Source of the DNA: Sternotherus odoratus
Lineage: Eukaryota; Chordata; Testudines; Kinosternidae
Direction of reading: 5' to 3'
Length of the DNA: 64,000 nucleotides
NCBI GenBank assembly: GCA_032164245.1
Contig: JAVMKO010000003.1
Coordinates: 140,729,259-140,793,258, forward strand
Shown: in pieces, positions 1-11,150 of the stretch
How the letters are laid out: every line of letters starts with the position of its first letter
How positions within the stretch are numbered: the stretch's first letter is position 1
Program-made: the position numbers and the translations under genes
Notes under the pieces: model-generated
What the model was told of the DNA's origin: nothing
Database searches by the model: none
Seen by the model: only the letters and a program-made list of their open reading frames with translations

Positions 1-230
1 AATAGACTGGGACTTCTCTTGAAAAAGTGACTAGCTGCTGACCTTGCCATCTCACGGATTACACTGTGGAGATTGGGGAGCAATGCAGTGGTTGCCTAGC
101 TTTATTTTCTACCCCATTGCAGTAGGGGAAAACACTTTTCTGTCAGGTTCTCGCTCAGAGATTTGTGTGATGGAGGTTTAGGTGGAGAGTTATGCCCATG
201 TTACTGCTTGCATGTAATGGGAGATTGTAG
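1..230. other. Unassigned sequence at window start
   Basis: No exon, RNA gene or recognised repeat could be read here. It is presumably THADA intron or downstream sequence. Confidence 0.4.
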
Positions 231-670
231 TGGGGTGGCTGCCCCACCACAACACAAGAGGGGTTAAAACAGCCTTGCAGAAGGCTGTGGCAAGGGAAAG
301 GCAGCCCGGCAGAGGGCTACAACAGAAAGCAGCTTGGGCAGAGCAGCCACAGCTGTGGCTGAGTCAATTAGGGCCCAGCTGGCCCTGATAAAAAGGCCCA
401 GAGTTTGGAAGAAGAGTCTCCTCTAGCTGTAGAGGAAGACAGGCCTGGCTGCTAGGAGCTTGTGTAGGTACCCAGAGTGAAGCAGGGCTGGGGCAGGGCA
501 CAAGGAGCTAGGGAAGCTCTTGCCTGGAAACCCCCAGGCTGCAGGGCCTAGTGGAAGGCCCAACAAGGGGTACTAGGGTTGCAGGGGGCAGCCTATGGCT
601 AGAAGTAGAAGCAGTAGGCCAAACCCTCCTTGCCAGTGATAAGTGGCAATTATACTGCAGTCTGCTCCAG
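231..670 (+). repeat. LTR-like repeat fragment, plus orientation
   Basis: The order matches the LTR-like repeats at 42 kb (minus strand) and 62 kb: a start with a GGGGTTAAAA motif, CCCAGCTGGCCCTGATAAAA with a TATA-like core at about 389-395, then GAGGAAGACAGGCCTGGCTG and a stretch ending around GCAATTATACTGCAGTC. The latter half (490-660) is clearly similar to 62121-62320. This suggests a promoter-bearing LTR or LTR-proximal fragment. No protein is encoded and the family was not identified. Confidence 0.55.
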
Positions 671-672
671 TG

Positions 673-1110
673 AAGGGGAGTGTAACGGCGTCGGTCACTC
701 ACCCCTGCGGCGCCCCCGTCTGGTCTTCACGGGAATTAGCTCTTTTGACCTCTGAGCGCCCTCTGATGACCGACATCCGCTTCTCCACACTCTGGCTCCG
801 TGCCCTTCCCGGCCCCGGAGCCCCTTTTGGGGGTGCTGCACCCCTGCAGTACCCCCCTGGTTTTAGGGTCTCCCCTCCCCGGGGAACCCACCACCCACTA
901 TCCCCAACTCGCCTCAGAATGTGCCACTGTCAGTCACTACTTGCCCCTGCTCACTGGGGCAGACTGCAGTATCATGGCTACTCATCACAGGCAAGGAGGG
1001 GTTGGCCTACTACAGCTATCACCAGCCCTGGGCCGCCCCCTGGCAACCCCCAGTACCCCGTGAGTCGGGCCTTCCCTAGGCTCAGCAAGCTGGGGCCTTC
1101 TCGCTAGAGC
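673..1110 (-). repeat. LTR-like repeat fragment, minus orientation
   Basis: Read on the minus strand this matches 62250-62600: it ends ...CGCCGCAGGGGTGAGTGACC...GTTACA, with GAGGGCGCTC and CTGCAGGGGTGCAGCACC motifs on the way. It therefore lies inverted against the plus-strand fragment just before it. Open frames here (for example 643-1107) run through the repeat and have no recognisable protein. Confidence 0.6.
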
Positions 1111-1559
1111 TTAGGCTCCCTGGCTCCCAGCTGCCTTGCCCTCGCCCTGTCCCAGTCTGGGTACCCCGGTACAGGCTCCGTGCAGCCAGGCCCTGTCTCC
1201 CTCTACTAACAGAGAAGACTGACTTTAGGCCCTTGCCTGCACTTGCAGCCTGGGGCTCTCAGGCTAGAGCTTTCCCCAGCTCCTACCGCCTAGCCCCAGC
1301 CCCAGCCCCAGCCCTGCACCCAGCCTAGTACCTTCTTTCAGGTTTCCTGCAGCAGGCCTGTCTCGCTCTGACTGCAGAGGAGACTCCCCTGCTTCTCTGT
1401 CTCCCAGCCCTTATATCCTGGCTGGGAGTGTTTGGGGCGTGGCCACACAGCTGAGCCCAACTCCCAATCAGCCTGGGAGTTTGCAGGCTAGCCTCCCAGG
1501 CTATTTCAAACCCCTTTTGGGGCTTTTCCAAGCCCCTTCCAGTAGGGGGCGGGTGGACA

Positions 1560-1848
1560 CCCCGCCACAGGGGGCAAGTGGTGACTGGCAGTTGCCTAGA
1601 CTGAGGCAAGGTGGAGATAGAGGGTGGGGGTTCCTCAGGAAGGGGAGACCCTAAGACCTGAAGGGGTTCTGCAGAGGTGCGGCACCCTCAATAAGAGGGC
1701 ACCGGGGTCCGCGAGGGACACGGGGCCAGAGCAGCAAGCGGGACATTGGCCTGCAGAGGGCGCTCCGGACGCTGGCGAGCTAATTCCCGGATGGACCAGC
1801 AGGAGGTGCCGCAGGGGTGAGTCGCCGCCCTGCTACAGAGATCCTTAG
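1560..1848 (+). repeat. LTR-like repeat fragment, plus orientation
   Basis: Third fragment of the family, aligned by eye with 62325-62600: GGGGGCAAGTGGTGACTG, then GAGGGCGCTCCGGACGCTGG, AGCTAATTCCC and GCCGCAGGGGTGAGT. The stretch between about 1110 and 1560 is GC-rich and probably belongs to the same composite, but no boundary could be placed. Confidence 0.6.
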
Positions 1849-1865
1849 GTCTTCTATACCCAGCA

Positions 1866-2560
1866 GGGTTGCCAACCCTCCAGGTTTTGCTGGGAGTCTC
1901 CTGGAATTGGGCTCGATCTCCTGGAGGCTACTGAAGTCAATCTGAGAGATTTTATTTAGACGGCTAAAAGTCAGGTGGTGCAGTGGGGTTAAGGCAGGCT
2001 CCCTGCCTGCTCTGGTTTCCACTTCGCTCCCGGAAATGGCCAGCAAGTCCCTGAGGCCCCTGGGGGGGAGGAAGTTTCCATACGCTGTTCCCACCCCGAG
2101 TGCTGACTCCGCAGCTCCCATTGGCCAGGAACTGCAGCCAACTGGGAGGCACCCAAGGTAAGTGCTGCCCAGCCAGAGCCCGCACTACAAACCCCCTGCT
2201 GCACCTCAACTCCTTGCTCCATCCCTGAGACATCTACTGGCACCCAAACTCCCCTCAGAGTCTGTACTCCACCCCAAGCCCTTGCCTCACCCTGAGCCCC
2301 CTCTAGCACCCAAACTCCCTCCCAGAGCTTGCAACCTGCACCCCATCCCATCCCTGCCTGGAGCCGCAGCCCACACTCCGAACCCCTTGGCCCCAGCCCA
2401 GAGCCCACACCCCTTCCCACATCCCAACCCTCTGTCCCAATCCGGTGAAAGTGAATGAGGGTGAGGGAGAGCGAGCAACAGTGGGAGGGGGGATGGAATG
2501 AGCAGGCTGGACCTCGGGGGAAGAGGCAGGGCAGGGCAACGATGTTTGGGTTTGTGTGAT
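1866..2560. mobile_element. hAT-like non-autonomous element with GC-rich core (partial)
   Basis: The left end CAGGGTTGCCAACCCTCCAG resembles the terminal inverted repeat of a common reptile hAT-like MITE. A related end (AGAATTGCCAACTTTCTAAT) appears at about 56020. The interior from 2180 to 2440 is the CCCAAACTCCCTCCCAGAG-type, low-complexity GC-rich repeat also seen near 5.6, 40.5, 46.9, 56.2, 59.4 and 60.7 kb. No right terminus or target duplication was found. The long frames here, such as 1989-2651 minus, are composition artefacts. Confidence 0.45.
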
Positions 2561-2569
2561 TAGACAGTT

Positions 2570-2825
2570 GGCACAACTGTCTCACACTACACTGTAGCAG
2601 AGTAATTATTCTACTATAGCTATTTGAGTATAGCTTCCCTCGCATACACACATGTGGATACTCTTATTACAAAATAATAACTCCACTTTAATAACTCTAC
2701 AATCAAGGCACTTTTATTCTGGTATAGTTCCCACACAAGAGAGTTACACCAGAATAGTTACAGCAGAATAATTATTCTGCTATAATTATGCCAGACAATT
2801 TTCCTGTGTAAAAAAGTCTTACAGT
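2570..2825. repeat. Palindromic AT-rich MITE-like repeat
   Basis: GCAGAGTAATTATTCTACTA and GCAGAATAATTATTCTGCTA are near-identical self-complementary blocks about 170 bp apart, with TTATTCTGGTATAGTT and ACACCAGAATAGTTAC facing each other between them. This pattern fits a small inverted-repeat transposon. The ends were not fixed. Confidence 0.4.
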
Positions 2826-4180
2826 ATTCCCAAGAGATGGAGCAAAACTGAAAATGGTCTCTCTGGAAAGGCGTCTTTTCTTGACAGCTTGGGCAACACT
2901 AAGGCGGAGAGTAGAGTCCAGATCATCCCCTTGAGTACTATGATCCTTTTCTCTCTAAGAAACATTTTCTTTTTGTATTTATTTCTCTGATTGGCTGAAG
3001 TATTAGCTTGTTTGTTTGTTTTTAAACTTCTATCTTAAAACATCAGCCACTGAACAAACCGATAGCAGAATCAGGTATAAACTGCCAACATCTCCTGGCT
3101 CCTGATTTACACCTGTGTGACTGCCAGCAGAATCAGGCCCTTTACTTTGTATCATTTTTCTTGGGATACATTTAGTGTTTGTGAAAGATGCCAGACTACC
3201 AGCTCTCTAGAAAACATGCAGGATGAACTTCCTCCTATCTTAACTCAGGCCTGCTTGGGTCCTCTTCTTGGGGAGAAATGCTAGGTCAGACTGCTTGGTC
3301 TTCAGGCCTTGGCCTCATTGATAAGACTGTCAACCAGGGTGCCAATTAATACCAATTTTGGTTTCAAAGTGGGACAGGTCTGCCAGAAAAGGGCTGGAAT
3401 TATGGACTCATCTCACACTGCCACTTAACAGACACCAGATAGAGAAACTTTGATCACTGCTAAGTGTAGCCCAGTTCATAGCAGTGACAGAGATGAAAAC
3501 TTCAGTATTCCAGTACTGGTCATTCAAACACCCCAGTCTCCCTCATTTTTATCAGTGATAACATCTGTCTTATTACTGACTCTAACTTTGGTTCCAGGAG
3601 TCAAGATTTCCAAATGTGATAATCTCAGGCAAAATACATAAATGCTGCACCTACCTGGTACCCAAGGATTAGCATAGATTTAGCCTAGCTAAATGGTATC
3701 AATACCACTTAACAGACACGTTTCCAAACAAATAATTTATTGTCTTGTTTTTAGCTCTTCTGACATCTCAGAAGACAAGCTATGTCCATTTTATATATTA
3801 AGCAAAAATGTTAATTTCTATTCTCACTTTCTTTCAAAATTAATTTACCATGAAAGTCTACGAGTCAATACAAAGTTGGCATTACATCAAAGCTAAGCTT
3901 TCAAAAGTTCTGTATTTGTTATCAAACATATGGAATACATATACGCTACATATGTTCTTAATGGGTTGAGTAAGTTTGTTTATTATCTGATCAAACCCCA
4001 CCATCCAGCTCTCACATCGTTTTATTATGTTGTATATTATGTTAAACAATTCAACAGCCAGAGTCTAAAAGTTCCAGTTAGGCCAAGGCAAGAAATGACA
4101 TACTACAACTAGCTAGGATACCTACACTCTTCATGCTGACGGTCCAAGCTGATCGTTTGAGAAGGTCAGGGTGGAATTTC
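2826..4180. other. Intron/intergenic stretch without recognised feature
   Basis: Mostly AT-rich unique sequence. The short motif CAGAATCAGG near 3068 and 3129 probably marks old repeat debris. The small open frames (3450-3641, 3693-3896, 3930-4112) show no protein-like composition. Confidence 0.4.
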
Positions 4181-4239
4181 TTTCCCCCACCTCCTATGTA
4201 TAGAACTGCAGATGGCTAGACACATTATGGAAATTTCTC

Positions 4240-4395
4240 ACTTTTATCTGAACCACAAGCTACTGGTCTCTGGTTTCTAGCTACTGGTTTCATGTTCCAT
4301 TCTGTGCATCAGATGAAGTGGGCTATAGCCCACGAAAGCTTATACTGAAATAAACTGGTTAGTCTCTAAGGTGCCACAAGTATTCCTCGTTTTCT
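4240..4395 (+). repeat. Hammerhead-like interspersed repeat, copy 1
   Basis: Contains CAGATGA, a GTGGGC/GCCCAC hairpin, CGAAAGCTTAT and the shared tail TTAGTCTCTAAGGTGCCACA (4359-4378). The layout matches a hammerhead ribozyme core (CUGAUGA - helix II - GAAA), but the second core base is A instead of U and an extra A follows the first box. Copies 2, 3 and 4 are at 10100-10361, 34209-34356 and 60781-61080. Confidence 0.7.
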
Positions 4396-5074
4396 TTAAA
4401 TGCTATGGGGCAGGTGGGCGGAGCTGTACCAGGAAAAACAACTAAAAGAAGGCTTTAAGATGGTGTACAATAAAGTAGGGGCCAGAAGGACAAAGGGTAA
4501 AAAACAGGAGTCAGACACTGGCTGGCGCACAGAAGTGGCAATGGGAGACAGTGTCAACTAAGAATCATTTATTCAAATCCATTTCAGCAACAAGCGAAAA
4601 TAGCTAGCATCTGCTTTGTGACGTGAGTAAAAGAAGTTGCTGGTATAAGTCCAGTTCTAAGGTTCATAGCACACAAAACTCGCCGCCACTACAATGGGCA
4701 CCACTGTTGGAAATCTAAGCAGAAAGGCCAAAGAAAGTCCAGGCATGGAGATCAGATTCATCACTCACCCATCTCACTTTGGCTTGTTTGTGAGAGAAAA
4801 TTGGCAATGGAACTATTTATACTGTGCCTGTTTTGTGTATCACTAAAGAACATTGATTTCCAGGACTGTCCATGTGGCATCTTTTGTAAACACTAACTTC
4901 ACTCCCTCCCAACCATTTATTTATTTGAAGAACTTTGAAGCCAAGCCAGACCAATACAATCTTCGTTGCATATCCCCGCCATCCTGTTGTAGGCACAAGA
5001 TCAGGGATGGTAGCTTTAAGAGAACAGACTAATGTGCCATGGATAAACAATATCTTATATATCCTCAACTAGAG

Positions 5075-5385
5075 CTGCGCAAATTTTTTTGGATGAATAG
5101 TTTATTTGCAGAAATATGCAGTTTTGGGTCAACCAAAACGATTTGTAAATTCACCAAATATTTTTGTCACAAATATTATTTTCTGTGAGGGAGGCTATAT
5201 TCACAAGGGGACTTAGGAGCCATTCATAAAACAGCCTCTGTCTTCTAGCATTGTGATTATAGCACTCCCTGCAGATGTGGGAGATCAAGGTTTAAGTCCC
5301 TATTTCTGCCTGATTTGGAATAAGGATTTGAACTCGTGTCTTCCATATTGCAAGGGACTACCTTAAACACTGGGCTTTGGGTAAG
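5075..5385. repeat. tRNA-like interspersed repeat, left part (interrupted)
   Basis: Begins TTTTGGATGAATAGTTTATT and runs into a tRNA-like tail with a B-box-like GGTTTAAGTCCC at 5290-5301 and an inverted related block around GGATTTGAACTCGTGTC. The same architecture appears at 36110-36720. The matching downstream part (GACTGGAACCTGG, 6300-6370) lies beyond a GC-rich insert. Confidence 0.45.
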
Positions 5386-6235
5386 GCTACGTTTTAGTCA
5401 CAGGTATTTTTAATAAAAGTCATGGTCAGGTCACAGGCAGTAAATAAAATTTAATGGCCCATATCCAGTCCATGCCTTTTAATAAAAATACCCATGACTA
5501 AAACTTGAGGGGGGGAGGGAAAGGGGGGCCCCGTCCAGGGGTGCCGTGGGGGCTGGTGGAGAGTGGCCCGGGTGCTGGGGGAGATGGGCAGCAGCGTGTG
5601 GACTGGAACCCCCGCTTGGGGAGGGGATTGGTGGGGCCGGCAGGCTCCCTACCTGGCTCCACACCTCCCTACCTGACTCCACACCTCCCTACCCAGCAGC
5701 AGCAGAGTTTGGGTGTGGGAAGGGGCAGTGGGTTGGGGCATGGACCAGGGTGAGGTGGGCTCTGTGCAGCACTTACCTGGGGGGCTTTCTGGAAACAATG
5801 ACACCCCCTTGCTCAGCTGCTAGGCGGAGGTGTGGCCAGGCAGCTCGGTGCGCTGCGTCTGCCCAGAGTGCTGGCTTTGCTGCTCCTGTTGGCTGGGAAC
5901 CACAGCCAATGGGAGCTGAGTGGGCAGTGCTCGCAGGTGGAGGCAGTACACAGAGTGGCCTGGCCACGCCTCTGCCTAGCAGCTGAACGAGGGGGATGTT
6001 GCACCTTCCAGGGAGACCCCCAGATAAGCGCCATCCAGAGCCTGCCTGATCCTAACCCACTGCCCTCTCTCACACCCAAACTCTGCTACAGAGAGTGGGG
6101 ATGGTGGCCCAAGACTGCCCCAGCAGTGGCCAGTGTACCTGGCACAGGGGCTGCCCTGAGCTGTCCGTGAGCCAGACAAACCAGCCGCTGTGGAAGTCAC
6201 AGAGGTCATGAAATCCATGACAAACTCGCAGCTTA
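5386..6235. mobile_element. GC-rich non-autonomous element inserted in the tRNA-like repeat
   Basis: Left edge GGCTACGTTTTAGTCACAGG and right edge CATGACAAACTCGCAGC are roughly inverted, so this looks like a terminal-inverted-repeat element. The interior holds CCCTACCTGACTCCACACCT-type tandem stretches and two related blocks in opposite orientation (5800-5960 against 5880-6000, both built on GGCTGGGAACCACAGCCAAT). Open frames inside it, up to 146 aa, overlap on both strands and are not genes. A target duplication could not be confirmed. Confidence 0.45.
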
Positions 6236-6375
6236 GCTATGGGATAATGTGGGGTGGATCTCTCTGAATCTCTCCACTTTCCATGCTAAATATTCAGGCA
6301 CTGGAGCAGGGACTGGAACCTGGATGTCCCCTCTCCCAGGTAAACACCCTAATCAACATGCTAAAAAGTTATTCT
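6236..6375. repeat. tRNA-like interspersed repeat, right part
   Basis: Read on the minus strand, GATTAGGGTGTTTACCTGGG and GGTTCCAGTCCC lie at tRNA A-box/B-box spacing. This completes the repeat whose left part is at 5075-5385. Confidence 0.4.
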
Positions 6376-6564
6376 CGCTCTCTTCTCTGTTCCTATATGG
6401 TAACAATATTTTATAGGAAGAACCAAATATGGGGCAAAAGCAAAAATATTTTCAGAGATGTTCATGCACTAATTTGTGGGCTCAAAACTACTTCTATAAA
6501 ACCAGATAAATAAATTAGCAAAGGAATGGCTGATGTTACAGGCTTCTCCATGATCATAGAATGA

Positions 6565-6630
6565 AATCCCAATCCAATGAAGTCAATGGAAATCTTACCA
6601 TTGACTTCAATGGGGCCAGGATTCACACAG
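6565..6630. repeat. Small inverted repeat around CATTGACTTCAATGG
   Basis: CCAATGAAGTCAATGG and CCATTGACTTCAATGG face each other about 10 bp apart and could form a hairpin. It resembles old interspersed-repeat debris common in amniote introns. Confidence 0.5.
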
Positions 6631-7120
6631 ATGTGGAGGTCAGAAGGGATTTCCTGATTAATACAGACCATAGAACTTCATCTAGTAATTCCTGCTTTGA
6701 ATGCAATAACCTGTGGTTGAACTAGAGCATATTTTTCAAAATAGTGTCCAATCTTGATTTCAAAATGTCAAGTAATGGAAAATTCACATCTCTTTGTAAG
6801 GCATGCCGATGGCTTAACTGAATTTTTACAGTTTCACCTTTCAGCCATTGGATCTTATGTCTTCTTCTGGTACACTAAAAAGCCTTCTAGTAAATTATTG
6901 TTCCACATTGATTCAGTAAACTGAATCATGCAATCAGCTGTTCCAATATTGAAAGGGTCAATTTCAAGTGCAGGACACTCTTAAGTCTTTCAAAATAACT
7001 GACTGATATGATTAAAACATAATCAATATACAAAATATCATGTACTGTTGAGTTTCATTTATTCCAGACTCTAAAGTGTTCCATGAGAATATTGGTGCTT
7101 AATCCTAGAAATTTACTCAC

Positions 7121-7265
7121 CAAGGATAAGTTTCTGATTGGTCAGGAAAAGTGGTGTGATACTTCTGAGGACTTCTGCAGCTGCCAATCGTATATCTGTT
7201 TGTTGCTCATCTCCACAACAAGAAGTTACTAACTGAACCCACTGTCTCATTTCGGATTCCATAAC
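7121..7265 (-). CDS. THADA: THADA internal exon (last of six seen here)
   Basis: 145-bp open exon: GTGCTTTCAG|GTTATGG to CTTATCCTTG|GTGAGT. It encodes 48 residues, beginning VMESEMRQWVQLVTSCCGDE and containing RLAAAEVLRSITPLFLTN, plus one base (G) of the next codon. It matches human THADA ...LKQWVQLV...AVVEVLTSTTPLFLTNPHPILE as remembered. It is entered in phase 0, agreeing with the end of exon 8753-8825. The next exon should begin by completing a G-starting codon; none was found between 1 and 7120, so it probably lies outside the window. Confidence 0.95.
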
Positions 7266-8752
7266 CTGAAAGCACAGACATGCATGTGAGTATTCTATAG
7301 TACAATTTAAAGAGGATTCTGAGTCACACTGAAGTACGAACTGTTACATTAAAGCAGCAGCCAAAATGCTCCCTGCCAATAATGAGCCACAGAATGCAAA
7401 TCAAATAACAAGAACTACTTAAATAGGTGAAAATCACTCATCATGCTGTAGTAATGAATATAAAATACTCCATATATAGGTAACATTCTTAAGACTCCAT
7501 GATTTACATTGATTAGCATAGCAACTCTTGTTAGCATTGCTATAGGTTGGGTTGTGCCAACAGTTCTGCTCTAAACTTATTTTTCCAAGGTTCATCATAA
7601 ATTTCATTGTAACAAATATATTCCAGATTTAAACTTGGCAAACAACTTATCTCCTGTGAAATGAGGTTTACACAGTTATTTTATATTTCAAAATGTGAAA
7701 AATGTACATTCTGCCTTTTTTTAAACCAAGAGGATGCAAAAAATAAGTAATTGTTTCAGTTCTTCTCCTTTTTTTTTTTAAATGAGACACTGCAGGGCAT
7801 TAGCACACAGTATATTACTGATTGGTATTCTGGTATATTTTTGAGAAGTTTTACAATGAAGAAATTGTGTTATTTCAATACTTTTTAAAACAGCCCAAAA
7901 TCTAGATCTATTTATTTATCTGCACATGTATATACATGCATGGATATCTGACAGACATTAATATCTCCAATAACATTGTTCTGTAAAAATTAATGGATTT
8001 GCAAATTACCAATTCAAAATGGAAGTAAATCTTCTGGGCTAATAATCTGTATTTTTACAGTCTACAATTTACAGATTTGTAATATTTATAAGGGCAGATA
8101 GCATTAAGAGAACTTATCACCTCTCTTTAGTATTTTAAACACTAATATTAACAGGCAATTAAGTATGCATCTCTGTACATAGCTTCACCTGCTGTTCCTA
8201 CAATGTGAATCAAGGTCTCAGGCATACAGCAGGTGACATTGCATATGCTGGGGATGGGAAAGGCAGCAGTCAAAGATTTGCATTTCCTTTTTTTCCTGAA
8301 TTTGAGTCACAATATTCATTTCCCAGAAATATAATACACTTTGAGCTACTTGGGTGATTATTGGATTCAATATGCATGTTAATTATTTTTTTCTCTCCAA
8401 GGCAGAGTGACTATTAATGAGGACAGTGTTAACTGACCATAAAAGAAATCAGAAGTCAGATGCACACTGAATCCACTAGCACTTAAAATATGTGTTTTAT
8501 GTATTCAAATTCAACTTCCTGAGGGACTGAAATATTAAAATGATGCTGATATGGCTTCCAGTTCATAACGTGGCAGCGTGTACAGAGGGAGAGACACACT
8601 AACATAACAAAGAGCAACTAACATTACAGGCACAATTAAACCAAAAGGGCGTTCTGTCTAAGGAAAACCATTCATCCATTCTATCACAACAAAACAAACT
8701 AACAAAACATTAAAAAGCAATATACTTAGCATTGAAAAACAAATCTCCTTAC
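7266..8752 (-). other. THADA intron between exons 8753-8825 and 7121-7265
   Basis: About 1.5 kb of AT-rich sequence with no recognised mobile element or conserved block. Confidence 0.7.
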
Positions 8753-8825
8753 CGCTTGGCAATTCTGTACAAGATGGGTGACCAACTTTGAGGCTAATTT
8801 GAGGGCTACACTTTGAATTTTAATG
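8753..8825 (-). CDS. THADA: THADA internal exon (73 bp)
   Basis: One base (C) completes AG|C = Ser, then 24 codons encoding IKIQSVALKLASKLVTHLV and QNCQA, ending in phase 0 at CAAGCG|GTAAGG. The acceptor is TTATTTTTACAG. It aligns with human THADA ...EIQSVALRLASKVISHHMQ as remembered. The 8.2-kb intron on its 5' side contains a DIRS element, a CR1 fragment, a Harbinger transposase relic and a pogo-like MITE. Confidence 0.95.
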
Positions 8826-10099
8826 CTGTAAAAATAAGGTAAAGAACACATCATAAAAATACAGTACATTTTGCCATAGCCTCACATCTAAAAACACTTG
8901 GTAATCATGGCAGCAAATATTAAAATACCTTCTCACTCGCTGAACACATTATACATTGTTAGCTGCAGCCAGTTTGAAACCCAACCCAATCTAATCTGTT
9001 ATGAATGTTCAGCACCTGAAAACACATCCAGATGAGAAATAACATTTGTTTTTTTGGTTTAGTCATGAGGATGTGTGTTTCATGAATATGAATCTGCCTG
9101 TATCATGATACGTCAGGGTATTTGTCATTTCAAACAGGTTTTTTTAAAGGTTAGATTACAAACTGAGCACACAATGGTCTTTACAGTTCTCAATTTATGT
9201 TGAGTTTAAAGTTAATATGTAAATAGACCTAAACTGTTCTTTCAACTTCCCTAGTACCGATTTTCTTCCTAGCTAGCCACTTCCTTTAAAGTATACATAA
9301 CACATACATATGCAGATCCCAAGTCAACATACAAACACAGTAGTATTCTTTCATGCTCTTTCAAGTGATAAATGAAGCACAGACCTTTTAAAGTTTTATC
9401 TACACCAGGAGTTTTCTTGAAGAGTCCTATCATAGCTCTTCTACCAGTGCTAGAAATGGTGGAACTGCTGGTGTGGGTCAACTGCCTGAATTTTAACCAC
9501 AAAGCCCTTTAATACAGTCAGATGGCACCACAGTTGACATGCTGGCTATGAGTCTTGACAATTGCTTTCACTGTTGATTGCATTGGGAGAGTTGCAACAG
9601 TGAGAACAGAATGATGGAAATTTAAGGGGAAAAAAAGTTAGTGTAGGCATAAATGGAGGTTACTTTTCTGTAACTGGGAGTCCTGTGAGATGTGCAGTCC
9701 TGATCTGTATTCCACGTGTGGGTTCACATGCATGCCATGCACCCAAGTCTGGAAGTTCTAATACACAGTGTCCGTTGGCCCACACCTGCACAGTATATCT
9801 CCTTATCTTGACCGAGGGCATAAATGGCAGTGTGGGCCAATGCCTCTCCAATTCCTCTTCTGACCAAGAATCCAACAGGGTCCAAAGTAGAAGGGACAGA
9901 AGGCAGATTGCGGAATACTGATAGGGACCACACATCTCAAAGAACTTCCACTTGCAAGTAAGTAATCTCCATATTTTCTTCAAGTGCTGGTCCCTATGTG
10001 TATTCCACATGTGGGTGATTGACAAGCAGTGCTCAGACTGGGAAGGAATTTAGGATGGAGATGAAGGGATACCTTTTCCCTGTGAAAAACCATCTAAAA

Positions 10100-10361
10100 A
10101 GAGTCTGCCACAAGAGCTCCCTACACCTTCTTGTCAACTGTCTGAAATGGGCCATCTTGATTATCCACTAAAAAGTTTTTTTTCTCCTGCTGATAATCTT
10201 AATTAATTAGCCTCTCAGAGCTGGTATGGCAGCTTCCACCTTTTCATGTTCTCTATGTGTATATAATATATCTTCCTACTGTATGTTCCCTTCTATGCAT
10301 CTAATGAAGTGGGCTGTAGCCCACGAAAGCTTATGCTCGAATAAATGTGTTAGTCTCTAAG
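10100..10361 (+). repeat. Hammerhead-like interspersed repeat, copy 2
   Basis: CTTCTTGTCAACTGTCTGAA start, shared with copy 4 (60840 onward), then CTAATGA, GTGGGC/GCCCAC helix, CGAAAGCTTATGCTC and TTAGTCTCTAAGG. The tail stops at GG (10362) where CR1 sequence begins. Core box changed to CTAATGA. Confidence 0.7.
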
Positions 10362-11005
10362 GATATAAGTCAACAGTGTGCCCTTGTTGCCAAGAAGGCT
10401 AACAGCATTTGGGGTTGTATAAGTAGGGGCATTTCCAGCAGATTGAAGGATGTAATCATCCCCCTTTATTCGGCATTGGTGAGGCCTCATCTGGAGTACT
10501 GTGTCCAGTTTTGGGCCCCACACTACAAGAAGGATGTGGAATAACTGGAAAGAGTCCAGTGGAGGGCAAAGATGATTAGGGGGCTGGAGCACATGACTTA
10601 TGAGGAAAGGCTGAGGGAACTGGGATTGTCTAGTCTGCAGAAGAAAAGAATGAGGGGGGATTTGATAGCTGCTTTCAACTACCTGAAAGGAGGTTCCAAA
10701 CAGGAAGGATCTAGACTGTTCTCAGTACTACCAGATGACAGAACAAGGAGTAATGGTCTCAAGTTGTAGTGGAGGAGATTTAGGTTGGCTCTTAGGAAAA
10801 ACCTTTTCAGTAGGAGGGAGGTAAAGCACTGGAATGGGTTACCTAGGAAGGTGGGGGGAATCTCCTTCCTTAGAGGTTTTTAAGGTCAGGCTTGAGTAAG
10901 CCCTGGCTGGGATGATTTAGTTGGGGATTGGTCCTACTTTGAGCAGGGGGTTGGACTAGATGACCTCCTGAGATCCCTCCCAACCCTGATATTCTAGGAT
11001 TCTAT
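10362..11005 (+). mobile_element. CR1 LINE, 5'-truncated 3' end
   Basis: Encodes the CR1 reverse-transcriptase C-terminus: [21 protein letters not shown] at 10452-10520, then [20 protein letters not shown]. It continues through the usual 3' UTR (GACTAGATGACCTCCTGAGA) to GATATTCTAGGATTCTATTC. The reading frame is broken once at 10544 (GTGGAATAA). A typical dead 3' fragment. Confidence 0.92.
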
Positions 11006-11089
11006 TCCCTTACAGTAGGTGCTAACTACTTCTGCTAAAGAATCTGCTCTGCCTTACATTTTGCTGTGATGCTGGGTGCTCTGCATGGC

Positions 11090-11150
11090 TTGTCCCTCTC
11101 ACCACCAGACACTGGTCCAATAAAAGATATTACCTCACCCACCTTGACTT
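11090..11150. repeat. Half-copy of the GGTCCAATAAAAGATA repeat
   Basis: CTGGTCCAATAAAAGATATT ACCTCACCCACC corresponds to one arm of the palindrome at 26699-26768. Confidence 0.6.

Noticed and set aside
1989..2651. 220-aa minus frame
   Set aside because: Low-complexity G/C-rich repeat found in at least six places in the window; shadow frames overlap.
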